A stretch of DNA of 64,000 bases from NCBI GenBank assembly GCA_950295325.1, contig OX485807.1, positions 25,207,666 to 25,271,665 on the forward strand. The letters run 5' to 3'. Positions within the stretch are counted from its first letter, which is position 1, and each line of letters begins with the position of its first letter. A program made the translations under genes and the position numbers. Under the pieces are notes generated by a model. That model made no database searches, was not told the origin of the DNA, and was given only the letters and a program-made list of their open reading frames with translations. The DNA is from Polytrichum commune (Eukaryota; Streptophyta; Polytrichopsida; Polytrichales; Polytrichaceae). This document shows positions 1 to 11,447 of the stretch, piece after piece.

Positions 1-180
1 TGACCTAGTGGTTAAGGCACATGTGTGGGTGTCACTAGGTGCAAGGTTTGATTCCCGTGGCCGACACCTTCGGCCTTGGCCTTGCCACCTATGTGAGTTG
101 TAGGTAGTCTATACTTGTAGGTGAGGTATAGGTTGAGGGTTACTTGGGAGGGGTTAGGAATTGCAGATCTGACATTTATT
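1..180 (+). mobile_element. tRNA-derived SINE (partial at window edge)
   Basis: The first 60 bases carry an RNA polymerase III internal promoter. An A-box-like TGACCTAGTGG lies at about 1-11 and a B-box-like GGTTTGATTCC at about 46-56, the spacing usual for tRNA-derived SINEs. The rest does not fold as a normal tRNA, so a functional tRNA is unlikely. A body of about 120 bp follows, then T-rich and TA-repeat sequence (185-240). The 5' end may lie outside the window. Confidence 0.55.
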
Positions 181-240
181 CATTTTTTATTTTTTAATGT
201 TATATATATATATATATATAATAAGTTTTTTTAAAAAAAT

Positions 241-369
241 ATTTTTGTGACCATATCAACAGAAAAAATCAACAAAATTGTGTTACATCATGTCCAGGTC
301 AACGCGTCCTAAGTGACAACCGCGACCAACGCCTTTCTGTTGATCCGGACGCAGAATTTTCTACTAGTG
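241..369 (+). mobile_element. Right terminus of a CACTA-type DNA transposon
   Basis: Read on the minus strand from 369, the sequence starts CACTAGTAGAAAA, a typical plant CACTA terminal inverted repeat. The inward sequence carries several GCGTCC/GTCC-type short motifs, as expected for subterminal repeats. The partner end is not in the window, so the inner boundary given here is arbitrary. Confidence 0.4.
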
Positions 370-890
370 GTAAGGTGAGGCAAGGTGAGCTCCGCGGGTT
401 AAATGCCCACTTTTGGATCCACCTTGGTAGTTTAGGAAGAAGGAAGTTTGGTGGAAGGGAATTAGTCCCTACTTTGAAGGTTAAGGTTAAGGGATTGTGA
501 TTGGAGGTGCTAATCCTCCCACCCTATCCTCACCTCTCTCTCCCTCTCTCCCTCTCTCCCTCTTTGCTACTTAAGGTGTTTTTTCTCTCATTTGCGACTC
601 TCTCCATCAAGTGCTCTCAAGGGAGCAAGCTCTTAAGAGCTTGAGCTACGTGTGTGGGTGATTAGTGTAGTGAAGACAATTAGTTAAGCTCTCTCTCTAA
701 ATGCCTCCCAAGTGAGTGCACTTTTAGAGCTTGGGATTACCTAGGAAGATTGGTTGTTAGTGAAGTTAGTATGGTAGGTTAGTTCCTTAGTTAAGGAGAG
801 AAGAAAGAAAGAAAAGAGAAAAAAAAAGAAAAAGTAGAAATTAGAAGATGTGTGGTTAGTAGATAAGGGTGTGTTAATGGCTATTTAGTG
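370..890. other. Noncoding stretch with CT-rich microsatellite
   Basis: No convincing ORF. It contains a TCTCCC-type microsatellite (about 533-565) and a purine-rich run (about 799-838). It could be an old LTR or untranslated region, but no matching second copy or primer-binding site was seen. Confidence 0.4.
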
Positions 891-1066
891 ACATACTGCC
901 GAAGCTTAGTAGTGAGATCAGTAGCTGCTGGAAGGGCCCAGCCGAAGGCTAATGGCACAGACTGCTGGAAGGGGAGCCGAAGGCTAATGTCACATACTGC
1001 CTAAGCTTAGTAGTGAGATCAGTAGCTGCTGGAGGCCCAGCCGAAGGCTAATGGCACAGACTGCTG
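891..1066. repeat. Two-copy tandem repeat, period about 101 bp
   Basis: The block starting ACATACTGCC at 891 is repeated almost exactly from 992, including GTAGCTGCTGGA and CAGCCGAAGGCTAATGGCAC. The shorter phrase GCCGAAGGCTAATG occurs three times. Confidence 0.8.
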
Positions 1067-1773
1067 AGGTGATTAGTGCAAACCATTAGGCTACCTAGGG
1101 GTTATCAAGGCTAGGCCCAATTAATGGGTGTTAGCATATAAAAAACTAGATTACATTAGGCCATTTAGTGGTGGCTAAGTAGTTAGACCTATTAGACTAG
1201 TTGTGGCATGTGTGGGTTTGTATGAGTGTGTTGATCCGTGAAGAAAAGTGTTTTTCAACACTTGAATCTCTTGGTCAAATAACGCACTTGCATTATTAAT
1301 GGAGAATGTGGGAGATCCTTGCAATGACAAGGAAAAGGGAGTGAAGATTAAACGAGCGAGGGGAATGTCCTTAAGGGCATGTGTGGCTAAATCCGCGGGT
1401 TGGACTCTTGAGAAAGCCAACTCTAGCATCAGCCAAGAGGCCAACATTAATAAAGTATTGAGTAAGACAATACGTGTTCATTCGAACATGAAAAGTTCCT
1501 TGCATATGGTTCAATGTTGTAATAGATAATGTGATTCTCAAAGTCATCACCCGGACTAGGACGCTTAAGGGTGGTGGATTTGGCCTCACACCACGTCTAG
1601 GCCCATGTGTCACAGTGGATGTCGGTTAGACATCTGGTTGTCCAAGTGGACGTCCAATTTGAAAAGTGACATTTCGATCTTTGCTGGAATCAGAGTCGGG
1701 GCGTGGGCATAATCGGTATTGCAGTCTGCGCAATTAGTAGACGTCACCTGTAGTTGTCTCTAGCAGGTCCTTA
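1067..1773. other. Noncoding, no recognised gene
   Basis: Short ORFs occur on both strands (for example about 1299-1529) but none resembles a known family. The part after about 1600 has several GACGTC/GTCC motifs like those near the CACTA right end at 6.1-6.7 kb, so it may belong to the left part of that element. Confidence 0.35.
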
Positions 1774-2079
1774 GAGCGTCCCCACCAGTAGAGGTATAAG
1801 TCAGTTGAACGGCACTCCTGGAAATCCGGTGCCCAGGACGCCAAGTTCTAACGTCCACCAGTCGGATGCCAGGAGAGGGATAGGGCAGAAGAATGCACAA
1901 TTTTGGATCAATGTAGCAACGCACTATGCTAGACACAAACACAAACACAAACACAAACCACGCCACGCTCCAGCTCCCTGGAGCTCTATGAATTTTTTCC
2001 TTTATACCTGCAACTTGGGGTTTTGACGACGGTTATGGGACCATGAGCTTTTGACCACCCTGATCTGCAGTCACTAAAA

Positions 2080-2242
2080 GACTGCAGATTTATTTTGTGG
2101 GTTTTACAGCTGAAATTTTAAGAATTTGGGGGCATGTTATATACCGTTGGAAAGGTATTGAAAATATCTTTCCAGCGGTATATAACATGCCCCCAAAGTC
2201 TTGAAATTGCAGCTGGAAAACCAAGAAAACAAATCTGCAGTC
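2080..2242. repeat. 163-bp foldback nested in the Harbinger-type element
   Basis: Two arms of about 70 bp pair with few mismatches around a short loop (about 2155-2168). The arms share GACTGCAGATT, GGGGGCATGTTATATACCG and CTTTCCA. An extra copy of ATCTGCAGTC just left (about 2063) makes a smaller hairpin with the left arm. Confidence 0.8.
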
Positions 2243-2459
2243 TTTAAGAACCCATTTCAAGATGGTTTAGGTAGGACGACTCAAACATTAGACCATGTTG
2301 TTGTGGTCCATATATTAATGGGTGACAATAGAAAGTCTCAAATTAACTCATATAGTGATATTAGTGTAATGTTTTATTTCGTGATTGATGAAAATCTAGT
2401 ATGATTAGTTAATTAGTTAATTAGTGAATTAGTTAACGAGGGATTTTAGTATATTTCCG

Positions 2460-2565
2460 GGCGGAGAACCGAAAGGGATCGGGTAGGGAATCGGGCAACA
2501 CATCGGGCACGGAATCGGTATCCGGGCAAGGCATCGGGCAAGGCTAATGGAATCGGGCAAGGGGG
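2460..2565. repeat. Short subterminal repeats ATCGGGCA
   Basis: ATCGGGCA or close variants (ATCGGGTA, ATCGGTAT) recur about six times in roughly 100 bp, just inside the right end of the Harbinger-type element. They could be transposase-binding sites. Confidence 0.55.
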
Positions 2566-3077
2566 TAATACCAGGCGGGGGCCGGCCTCGAAGAGGGGCA
2601 TGTACCCGAGCTAGTGGGCTCCAACAATATGTCGGGTAAACCCACACTATGCCCGGGGTGCCACCGGTGCAATTATGCTCGGGGCGGTGCCCGGTCTAGT
2701 GGGGATGCTCTTATGGCTTAGCTCCTATGGCGCACAACCCCCAATTAGTTGATGGAGCCGACATTAGGGTTGATCCTTCACACGGGTCAATGTAATTGGC
2801 CGCTTTCGACCTCTCAGCAGTGAATTGGTTATCTCTTAAACTCAACCAGTTCATGTCTACGGGTAATCTTCTTGGACCTTAAACCTATCGAATGGATATA
2901 CCCTCTTGGACAACCAGGTCATCTATGATGGGTACTCTTCAGCTATAGCTTGAACATCGTGATTGGTAATCTTCCTGAACTCTGAAGTTGCTCGTCCATG
3001 CTCTTGACTGCGTGTATGATTCATAGGGGCAGTAATTGGTTGCAATGTGGTTGCTCAAGCTCAGTGGGTAGTCGCAT

Positions 3078-5637
3078 ATGTGTGCACCTGGAGATTCCTT
3101 GATTGTGGAATGTGGTTGTTGTAGCCGAGGATACGCAACCAACTTGGGTACGGAATCAGACGGCGATCAGGAGAACAGTGATGGGATTGAAACATCACAT
3201 CCACTACCAACACGTAAGGGAGGGGGGAGCACTGCCTTGAAGAAACGTGTGGAGTTGGATGCGCAAGGGCAGCCTTTTGGCGCCATGAAGGCTGTCATGT
3301 GCGCCGACATCAAGAAGTATGCAAAGGACCTGGATCCCACGACGGGATGGGAAGGCCAGCCACGGCACGAGAGGAAGCGATTATTCAAACGCCTATACAC
3401 AGGTAAGGTTTGCACATCAATTTTTTGGCATGCATGTGTCGCGTTAATTTACGATGTGAAACCCGAATCTGACATTTTAAGTGCAACCAAACATCATTCT
3501 GAACATGAGCAACAGGGTGTATGTCTATGTAGGCAGGCATGACATTCTCGCTGACGTCAGGGTGGACATGTATTTAGCACGGAGTGTCATGCTGACAATC
3601 TGTGAGTGGATGCCGAACATGACGTCCGTGCGTTTTTGTGGACATGTGTACTGAAACGCTCGACAATCGCTATCGACGTCCATAGGGACGTCGATGATAT
3701 CAATTTTCTCTCTTGTGGTGACATACTGGTTTGTACCCTTTCTAACGTGGGTGTAGTGTGGGCACCCAGTGTTGGTCGCTTGTGAAGTGAATGTGATGGC
3801 ATTGACGTGTGTGTCCGGCATGCAGACTGGGAGATGTGCGGGCATTGTGACAAAGTGTGCGAGAAGTGGATGCGGCCTATTATAACAAAGGTACTCATCA
3901 ACACCCGGTGGAGGTTAAACCAGCTCATAGACAACAATGCGGGTAAACCAGCCGATGTGGATGCAGAGCATTGGAAAACACTTGTAGGTATGCGCGCCAC
4001 CGAGGCTGCGCATTTGAAGTCTCAGCACATGCGCTCAATTTCAAAAGGGAAAGGATTGACCACAGCTCAACTGAAAGCTATTGAAAGGGAGGTCGTCTCC
4101 CGTCTGATAAGAGTGCCACTATGTCTATGTTGACATGGCTGACAATGTTGCAATTCTCTTTATAAATCTGTGATGGCCCTTATCCCCTACAATATCAATG
4201 TCGACAACAGATGTCATCCAACACGTTTACTTAGACGTCCGATGAGCCGGCAATGTAACTCTAGTTGTTTGAGTTGATGTTCGATGTTAATCATGACACT
4301 TCCAAAGGCGTCACGGGACCTGCACCTGTTGGAACGCATTGTTGTCGACATCCCCTTTCATCCGTAATGACTTTAATGTGCCATGCAGGCGATGTTGAAG
4401 AACAGGGCACCGTACGATGCGGAGGTTGACGCCGAGGTTGCCAAAGAGTACCAACGCATACAGGAGGAAAAGCGCCGAGCGCGTCCCGATCATGGCTCGG
4501 AAATGGAGTCGATGCGCACTCGAGTGACGGATTTGGAGGGCAGCGTCACACGCCTTGGAGAGAATGTGGCAGCCTCAAACAAGCGCATGGAGGATATGAT
4601 GCGAATGATTCTTCAGAATCATAGTCAGAAACATCCGACTAACATTGATAGCATGACGGAGCCTTCATCGTCTGCGAAAGATGCTCGATATTTCGGCATT
4701 GATGTCAACGACGGAGGATCTGGTGATGGTGGCACAGAAACAAACTCCCACCCCAGTTATCAGCGCGGTGGGCGGTGCAGACATGCGTGTGGCGTCCGCG
4801 ATTCCTGTCCCGAGCGACGTCTCCGAGGATGCTGCGACTGATGCAGTCACAGACGTAGAAGCAGTGCCTCCCAGCTCTAAAACCATTATCGCGTCTATAA
4901 TTGAGGGCATTCTCGAAGTACTGAAAAAAACGACACAGACACCTGTAATTGATGACCCTGTAGAACCCACCAACGAGGAAGTGCCAGTGCAAGCTATGGA
5001 GGACGTCGAGGAAGGACACCCTGAGATATCCGGCAATGCGGACGTGCCTGAAGAGATTGCATCTCTGGATCAGGTAACATCAAGTAACACCCACCCATAT
5101 TAGACATACTGGAAACCCTCTCATCGTCGTTTAAAAAATTATACCTTCATGTATTTGTCTGGCATGTTCTTCGTGGTGTCATTGAGGATGTCAACATGTA
5201 CATTAGGCTGGACGTTTGCCTTGACAGTTTGAATTATCACAGAACAGAACGACCATAATTTGAAACCTCCGAGTACTAATGCGGAATGCTATTACAGGAT
5301 GAGGTGTCCGTACCGGAGGAGTCAGGTGGCCGACCCCGCCGTGCGGGTAGAAGCGCACAAGCGAAATCCTCAATGGCCAAACTCGGTGCACCAAAAGCGG
5401 TTGGTTTGCCTAAACCTCCCCAAAATCTTGCGAAGGTGAGGGAACTAGTGTTTGCATGCCTACATTGCTTGCATGATTGCAGGAGGAGTGTGGAACACTC
5501 GAATATAGTCACGTCGTTCGTGTGAGTCCATTTCATGTTCGGATGACCACTAATGTAATTCATGCGGTTTTGTGAATGGTGGTGGAATGGGGCAGGTGGG
5601 GACTAGTACGAAGGCACAGATACAAAAGAAGAAATGA
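3078..5637 (+). CDS. TnpA-like plant transposase protein (Transposase_24/En-Spm-like), probable frameshift
   Basis: Proposed exons: 3078-3402, 3826-4091, 4389-5073, 5298-5435 and 5596-5637 (stop TGA), each with GT/AG borders. Exon 1 has a KKYAKDLDPTTGWEGQPRHE segment. Exon 2 has EKWMRPIITKVLINTRWRLN followed by HWKTLVGMRATEAAHLKSQH, which resembles the domain of plant Ptta/En-Spm proteins. Exon 3 starts with an acidic and basic coiled-coil-like region and ends in an acidic tail. In CACTA elements TnpA binds subterminal repeats; this gene lies inside such an element (right end at 6672), which supports the call. Exon 3 has a length of 3n+1: its start is open in one frame and its end continues into exon 4 in another, so a frameshift lies at about 4640-4760. 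The start is uncertain; translation could instead enter through an acceptor near 3122. No TnpD-type catalytic gene is present. Confidence 0.6.
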
Positions 5638-6672
5638 GTGGACGTTCTCAATAACGACGCGGCTCTCCATTCAAGTGCTCATGAATTATCCACTTAGTCG
5701 TGGAGGTGTAGACTCGCGACTATAGACATGGATGCCTCGATCATGGACAATGTTTAAGTTTTTGGGCAACTAGCGATTGATGTGTAAATGCAGCCTCTTG
5801 GTTGCAATATGTTGTATCAATGAAAACGTTGCATTTACGGAATTGGAAAGCATTGGTGTACATTTGTTCCACGCGTTCTTTGTGTCTGTTCCGACTATCT
5901 GGTGGAATAGTTGACGTCGGTGTTTGTTCTCGTAGATGGCATAAGTGACGTGCATCTGACATTTGGTCCTGCTAATAGCCAAACAACTTGATGTCAGTAA
6001 TGTGTTTGAGAATTTGAGGCAATCAGCCACGTCAAGGCGGGCTAAGCTTGAAAACGACATCATCACTCCCAAACAAGCTGTGGTTTTGGCCAGAGGACAT
6101 CCCCATAATTTGTAATGCCCCATTTGATGTTACACATAACATCCCACTGTCAAAAAGGATGTCCAAGAAAACTAAAAGTCACCCCGAAAACACCCAAAAA
6201 ATACATGCATACGTCGAGGAAAATGTCTCATGTGACATTTTCGTGTCGCAGAGGACATCGGTAACAGCACACATCGCCACGTAATGCAATGTCCACGTCA
6301 GCAACAGCGAATGCCACGTCAGTTTTTAATCGCATTCCACGTCATCTCAAGAGGGTCCACGAGGCCATCAACGTCACCGAGGGGGCGGAAAAAAAAGCGT
6401 GCCGACGTGGCACTGCCTGCAAAAAACATGCTTGCGTGGCATGCCGGTGGCGTCCACGTGTCTTCACGTGGACACTATGGAATACCATGTTTTATGTGAC
6501 GTCACATAAAAACGTGCTGAAATTCCCCATGTTTTCGCATGTCCACGACGCGTTTTTCTCCTGTCTGACATGACGGATTTTAGGTGACGTCCAAGAGAAG
6601 AACCTCCATGTCAAAGTGAACGTGCACTCCCGTTTTTTTTTACGTCACAAAAAACATGATTTTCTTATAGTG
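5638..6672. mobile_element. Right end of CACTA (En/Spm-type) element with subterminal ACGT repeats
   Basis: The minus-strand reading from 6672 begins CACTATAAGAAAATC, a classic CACTA terminal repeat. From about 6100 inward there is a dense set of ACGT-centred motifs (CCACGTCA, GACGTCAC, CACGTGG), at least a dozen in 450 bp, matching the expected subterminal binding region. The matching left terminus was not found, so the element is truncated, extends out of the window or is broken by nested insertions. Confidence 0.65.
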
Positions 6673-6705
6673 GTTATTAAGTGTGTTAATGAGGAGTTGG
6701 GTTGG

Positions 6706-6930
6706 GTGTGACTTCAACTTAGTGTTCTTGGGGGGGGGGGGCGTGTGGCTTTTTGTGAGATGAAGATCGAGGGTTCGAAACCTTAATAGACGATAATGAG
6801 AAATATGATGACAAGAAAACACTATCCTTTACAATAAATTGGGCGTTCTTTGGGGGTAGTTGAGTTTGGGTGACCAACCTACAAGGGATGCTCTCTCCAT
6901 CAGTCAATTGTAATGCAGCTTTCAAAGATG
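6706..6930 (+). other. Possible SINE fragment next to CACTA end
   Basis: A perfect B-box-like GGTTCGAAACC occurs at about 6773, preceded by a poly-G run (6730-6741). No clear A box is visible, so this is only a weak SINE candidate. Confidence 0.25.
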
Positions 6931-7829
6931 TTTAGTTTCTTTTGCTAGGGGTTTGTTAAATGAAATCAACTCACTGCCAAGCTCTTGGGTGGGCAAATAG
7001 TGTGAATTGAGAGACAACCACGATTGCATGTATTGTTGTAAGACTTTGTAAGACTTTATCCTATGAATCATCATCCAAACACCGATTCAAAACCAAAACA
7101 ACCTTAATTAATCATGTGAATGTCTTAGTGAAATTAATTTGTGACACCAAGATGATATCGGAATCACCTTTGAAGTCTTCCTTGAATATTTCATTGGCTT
7201 TATGTCTTATTTAAAATCCTAACTACACACCCAAGTGTCATGTATTACAATGTAGCATGCAAGAGGAAGATAATTGTGAGCAAGTATGGAATGTAGAATA
7301 TATATTAAAAATGTTGAAACATTGGTGTTCATGCACTAAGGTTGATGAGGATATTGTGGAAACCTCTAGCCTACTTAAAATTATCTAGGTGATGGATTCG
7401 AGCATTAGAAGCTTGAGCAGGATAACAATTGCGAATCATGACCAAGCAATCTAAAGTTGTTGAAATTGGAGTTGAGGAAGGTGTTCGTCTAGGCTCTGGA
7501 ATCAAAGAGTCTCTACTTTCCAATTTGGTTTTAAAGCAAGCAACTCTTACATTGTTCAATGTTGTGTAAGTGGATGGCGACACTAGCAAATTCTACATGG
7601 GTCATTTGTCAATGAAAACGAAGTTTAATGCCAACATTTGTTGTGTCATGTTTTTAAAGTGGTCATGAATAAGATGAAATGTTGCCAAATTAGGTTATCA
7701 TTATAAAATACCCACTATGCAAGTTTATTTTGTATATGATTGAATAGGTGAGGTATTTTATGGCAAGTTGGTATAAGGATTTCATTATTTTTTGGGTATG
7801 TTGAGGTTCTTGAGTTTTTCTTGTTGGGT
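6931..7829. other. Noncoding, no recognised gene
   Basis: AT-rich sequence with only short unconvincing ORFs. Nothing recognised. Confidence 0.4.
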
Positions 7830-7990
7830 GGTATCGTTTTTTTCTTCACTCCTTCAATTACTGCTTGAGAAACAAATGAAACACCATAATAGAACTCTAT
7901 TTCAATGAATAATCGTTATTCTTGGCTCTAGATAGTCGAGCTATAGGTTTGACATACTACACAGTATACTTGATTCATTGAACATATACA
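7830..7990 (+). repeat. Direct repeat copy 1 (161 bp)
   Basis: Nearly identical to 9290-9449, starting GGTATC and ending AACATATACA. Only a few substitutions and one indel separate the copies. Flanks differ, so the homology is limited to this block. Confidence 0.85.
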
Positions 7991-9289
7991 CATCTTGATT
8001 TACCCAAATAGTATAATAGCTAGTTTGGACTTTAAGGAACATGACATAAATCACGTGATTAAAGATAACACATAAATTAAAATGTTGAACCACCCTAATA
8101 AGTGACATTGGTGTCCAATGTTCATGGTATTTCGTGTCATGTGCGCTATTTGTGAAGGGCCTATACTAGATGCCTAGCTAGGGGTCTCAAAGTGTTGGCA
8201 ATATGATATTATTTGTCAACATAAGAAACTGCTCAAAGTGAACAAATATTTAAATTATGACATTTATTGTAGCACATTGCGATACTTTAGATGACGATTT
8301 TTTGTTTTAGTGTGCAAAGAGGAGATATTCTTGAGCTTACTAAATGGCAAATGTCATGTGTTTACATTCTAGAATGATTGAGGAAGATATTCTTGAGCAT
8401 AAGTCTAATGCCAAGCGTCATTTGTGTACTCTTTAGTGATCTTGTAGATCATGTGTGAAGCATAGGCATACACCTCATAACATTATTGAACATGCCCATG
8501 CCAAATAATTAGTAAGTGCACTTGAATGCCAAGTGTCATGAGGTCACACTAATGTTGAAGTTGTTGGTCACTAGTGTATTCTAACAAATGCCTCAAACTA
8601 GGGTAAGTGACACTACTCTACATGTGACACTAAATACCATAGACAAAGTATTAACATGCATTCACTGACTATCTCATATGGCAAGCCTTGGGAAAGATTT
8701 GCATTATTAAGTATGTGACACTAAATACCATAGACAGAGTATTATTTGCATTATTAAGTTGAGTACCTATAAGGTAGAGGTTGCTAGAACCAACACCCCG
8801 CCCAAAACCAACGTTATATAAATGCCAAGGCCCACGGACAAACAAATTTTATGTGCCATTAGTGGTGCCACCTCACACCGGCCTCTATCTCGGGTCAGTT
8901 CAAGGTGGGTTAAAGGCTTATTAAGAGAGCCAAATTTTAAAGATAAGTTGGCATGGTAAAAGGTCAGCTCATGTCTTTGCTCTTGTTGCTGCCAAACTTT
9001 CAAACTTATATTTATCTTCAATCAATATAAGTATCTCCAATCACATAGTATCTTCAGTGACTACAATATAAGTCAATGTAGCCAATGTAATGATGGTTTC
9101 TAACTCTACCAGCAAATGATTGGTCAAATCGTAGGTCCACAATGTTCCTTTTTTAATTTGCTACCCACAAAATTATGTTGGCATATTGGAAGGTCGGTCT
9201 TAAAGGTCACTTTGTTGTCAATACCCAATTCTCTTATTGCTAGTTTTGTGGCGCATCCTATAGACCCTTCCCAAAGACTAAGTCTAGGT
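7991..9289. other. Noncoding with small local duplications
   Basis: No gene recognised. ATGTGACACTAAATACCATAGACA-type sequence occurs at about 8619 and 8711, and TTTGCATTATTAAGT at about 8697 and 8745, a small local duplication of about 90 bp. Confidence 0.45.
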
Positions 9290-9449
9290 GGTATCATTTT
9301 TTTCTTCACTCTTCAATTATTGCTTGAGAAACAAATGAAACACCATAATAGAACTCTATTTCAATGAATAATCATTATTCTTGGCTCTAGATAGTCGAGC
9401 TATAGGTTTGACATACTACACAGTATACTTGATTCATTGAACATATACA
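9290..9449 (+). repeat. Direct repeat copy 2 (160 bp)
   Basis: Second copy of the 7830-7990 block, about 1.46 kb downstream in the same orientation. It runs directly into an AT microsatellite. Confidence 0.85.
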
Positions 9450-9474
9450 AGTTCATTGTATATTGTATTAGTTC

Positions 9475-9496
9475 ATACATATATAAATACATATAC

Positions 9497-9531
<35 letters not shown>

Positions 9532-9565
9532 AGTTTGAACATACATATATATATATACATGTCTC
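9475..9565. repeat. (TA)n / (CATATA)n microsatellite
   Basis: Runs of alternating TA and CATATA occupy about 90 bp. The small ORFs predicted over it are low-complexity artefacts. Confidence 0.85.
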
Positions 9566-11000
9566 TGTATATGGATATGTTTGTATATGTAAAATACCAT
9601 ATCTGCAACGCTTTGATAAATGAATCAACAGTCCACAATCACATGTAATAAGAGTTCCATAATTCAATTATATTCCTAAGCATTGACGAGGGACATTCAT
9701 TTTGGGCACCCCAACTGTGCATGTACACTTGGGTTCTAGACTTATTAAATTGTTCCGCTTACTTTCACTTAAAACTAAGCTTGAGGCCCCATAACTTGAA
9801 AAAAGTTGACTTCTATTTTCATATGGATGGTTTCCAAATGGTCAACGTAGATTTTCATGGTCACAACTCTTGCTCCGCGTGTAAAGTAGCCTTAAGAAAC
9901 GCAAGAATCAAGAGTTTAAGAGTTAAATTAATTAAATATTATTTAAGAGTTCGAATAGTGGCATCATCTAGATATAGTTGTGTCTCTCTTAAAAATTCAC
10001 TGATATGCATTTTAATTGCACATAAAATAACCCAATGTTGTAAACCTTGAAGTATATGAGCCATATTCATCATTAATAGGCATACTAGGAGTTTGTAGGA
10101 ATGAAAGCCTTCGGTATGTGTATTGATACTTCAAAATTGAACGATCAATCCCCATTCTAAAATATAATGTTGATATCACAATGATGATTGTTGATTATTC
10201 ACGCTCTATCATGATATTTAGCCTTTGAAATACTAGAGGTGCATTTCCACGTTGAGAAAAAATGTACAACCTCCCAACGAACTACTAGATTTATTCTTTT
10301 CATTAACCTTAACATGAGATTTTTGTAAACTGTTGGTCCTATACATGTCCCTCATTTGGAATCCTCACAAGAATGCGAATAGATGTCTTGCATTAGGAAT
10401 TGTATGCCTATGGAGGCACAAGAAGGGGTCGCAATATGGAAGGTATCAACACGTATATGTCTAGTAACACTAATTACCAATAATCACACACACACACTCA
10501 TGGGTGGAAGCACGGTAAAGTGGACATGTCCATTACATTGCAAAGGTTTTAGTGAAAGTGATCCAAAGTTATATACTAACGTGGAATTTTAAGAAATAAA
10601 AATTCACAAACATTTGGAAAGCAATCTTTGAAAACACAATCACGATGACCCCAAGTTTAGAATGAATTCAAGGAATATGATAAAATTTATGACACGTGAC
10701 ACTTTGGATGTGAAGTTGAACCTAAGTGGGTTCCTAAGCTTAATACAATGTCCGTATGAATTAGCCTTGCATGTAGGCTACGAGCGGCCAAATATTACAT
10801 GCATGGTGGTGAAAAACTTGAGCCCAATAAGTACCAACTAAGAATCTCCTTGCCCTAGTACTCTATTTGTACGTCATGAACATACAACATAGAACTCCAC
10901 TACCATCGGTCATGATTAAGTTATATGGTAGAGAGATAGTACGCGATGACCTTGTGGTAGGCGGAATTGGAGGGAATGCACATTATGTACCTTTGAAATT
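9566..11000. other. Noncoding, no recognised gene
   Basis: Short ORFs such as 9721-10050 show no recognisable domain. The right end holds the presumed promoter region of the transposon gene that starts at 11099. Confidence 0.4.
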
Positions 11001-11019
11001 GGAGGGAATGCTCACCTTC

Positions 11020-11026
11020 TATATAA
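11020..11026 (+). promoter_or_regulatory. TATA box of the DUF7869 transposon gene
   Basis: TATATAA lies 79 bases upstream of the proposed ATG (11099), leaving room for a short 5' leader. Confidence 0.5.
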
Positions 11027-11159
11027 GGGCAACCATTTGGATGCTCATTTGTTTCTTCTCATTGACGCCCATCCTCTTGACTCTTGAGAAACCAAACCAT
11101 GGAGAGAGGGGCTCAAGTAGATGAAGAGGTTAGTGTCTCTAATCCAATGTTGCACGCTA

Positions 11160-11447
11160 GTGAGCCCGTGGGGTCCCCCACGAGGGCGCCCGTAGTGTCT
11201 CCAAACGCATTAGCTTATCAATAGGAGGCGCCTCTCACGGGTGCGCCCGTGGTGACCTCAAATTCCCTTGAGTAGTAGTATAGTCATCTCACGAGCGCGC
11301 CCGTGGGTGTCGTCGCCCAGGAGTTTAGATCCCCCACGGGCGATCGCCCGTGGTAGTCTCCTCCCAGGGGTTGAGAGCCCCCACGGGCGATCGCCCATGG
11401 GAGTCTCCTCCCAGGGGGTGAGAGCCCCCACGGGCGATCGCCCGTGG
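11160..11447. repeat. Intron 1 palindrome cluster (CCACGGGCGA half-site)
   Basis: A perfect 20-bp palindrome made of CCACGGGCGA and its reverse complement lies at 11334-11353 and 11428-11447. A copy with one mismatch lies at 11381-11400. They sit in a 47-bp tandem unit containing CTCCTCCCAGGGG. Weaker relatives (ACGGGTGCGCCCGT, CACGAGCGCGCCCGTGG) occur at about 11160-11310. All lie within proposed intron 1 (11129-11697). Confidence 0.85.

Larger units (their letters stand above)
1774..2710. mobile_element. Nonautonomous PIF/Harbinger-type element
   Basis: The left end GAGCGTCCCCACCAG (1774-1788) and the reverse complement of the right end, GAGCATCCCCACTAG (2696-2710), agree at 13 of 15 bases. 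They are flanked by TTA at 1771-1773 and TTA at 2711-2713, the target duplication of the PIF/Harbinger superfamily. No transposase is encoded in its 937 bp. The interior holds an (ACAAAC)n tract near 1935, a separate foldback (2080-2242) and a run of ATCGGGCA-type repeats near the right end. Confidence 0.75.

Noticed and set aside
1-66. A tRNA gene
   Set aside because: A and B boxes are present, but the acceptor and anticodon stems do not pair; SINE is the better call.
9400-9667. Tyr/Ile-rich ORFs
   Set aside because: Translation of a TA microsatellite.
11334-11447. HIP1-like GCGATCGC sites suggesting cyanobacterial DNA
   Set aside because: The octamer is only the centre of a longer 20-bp palindrome tied to a plant transposon gene with introns; nothing else is bacterial.
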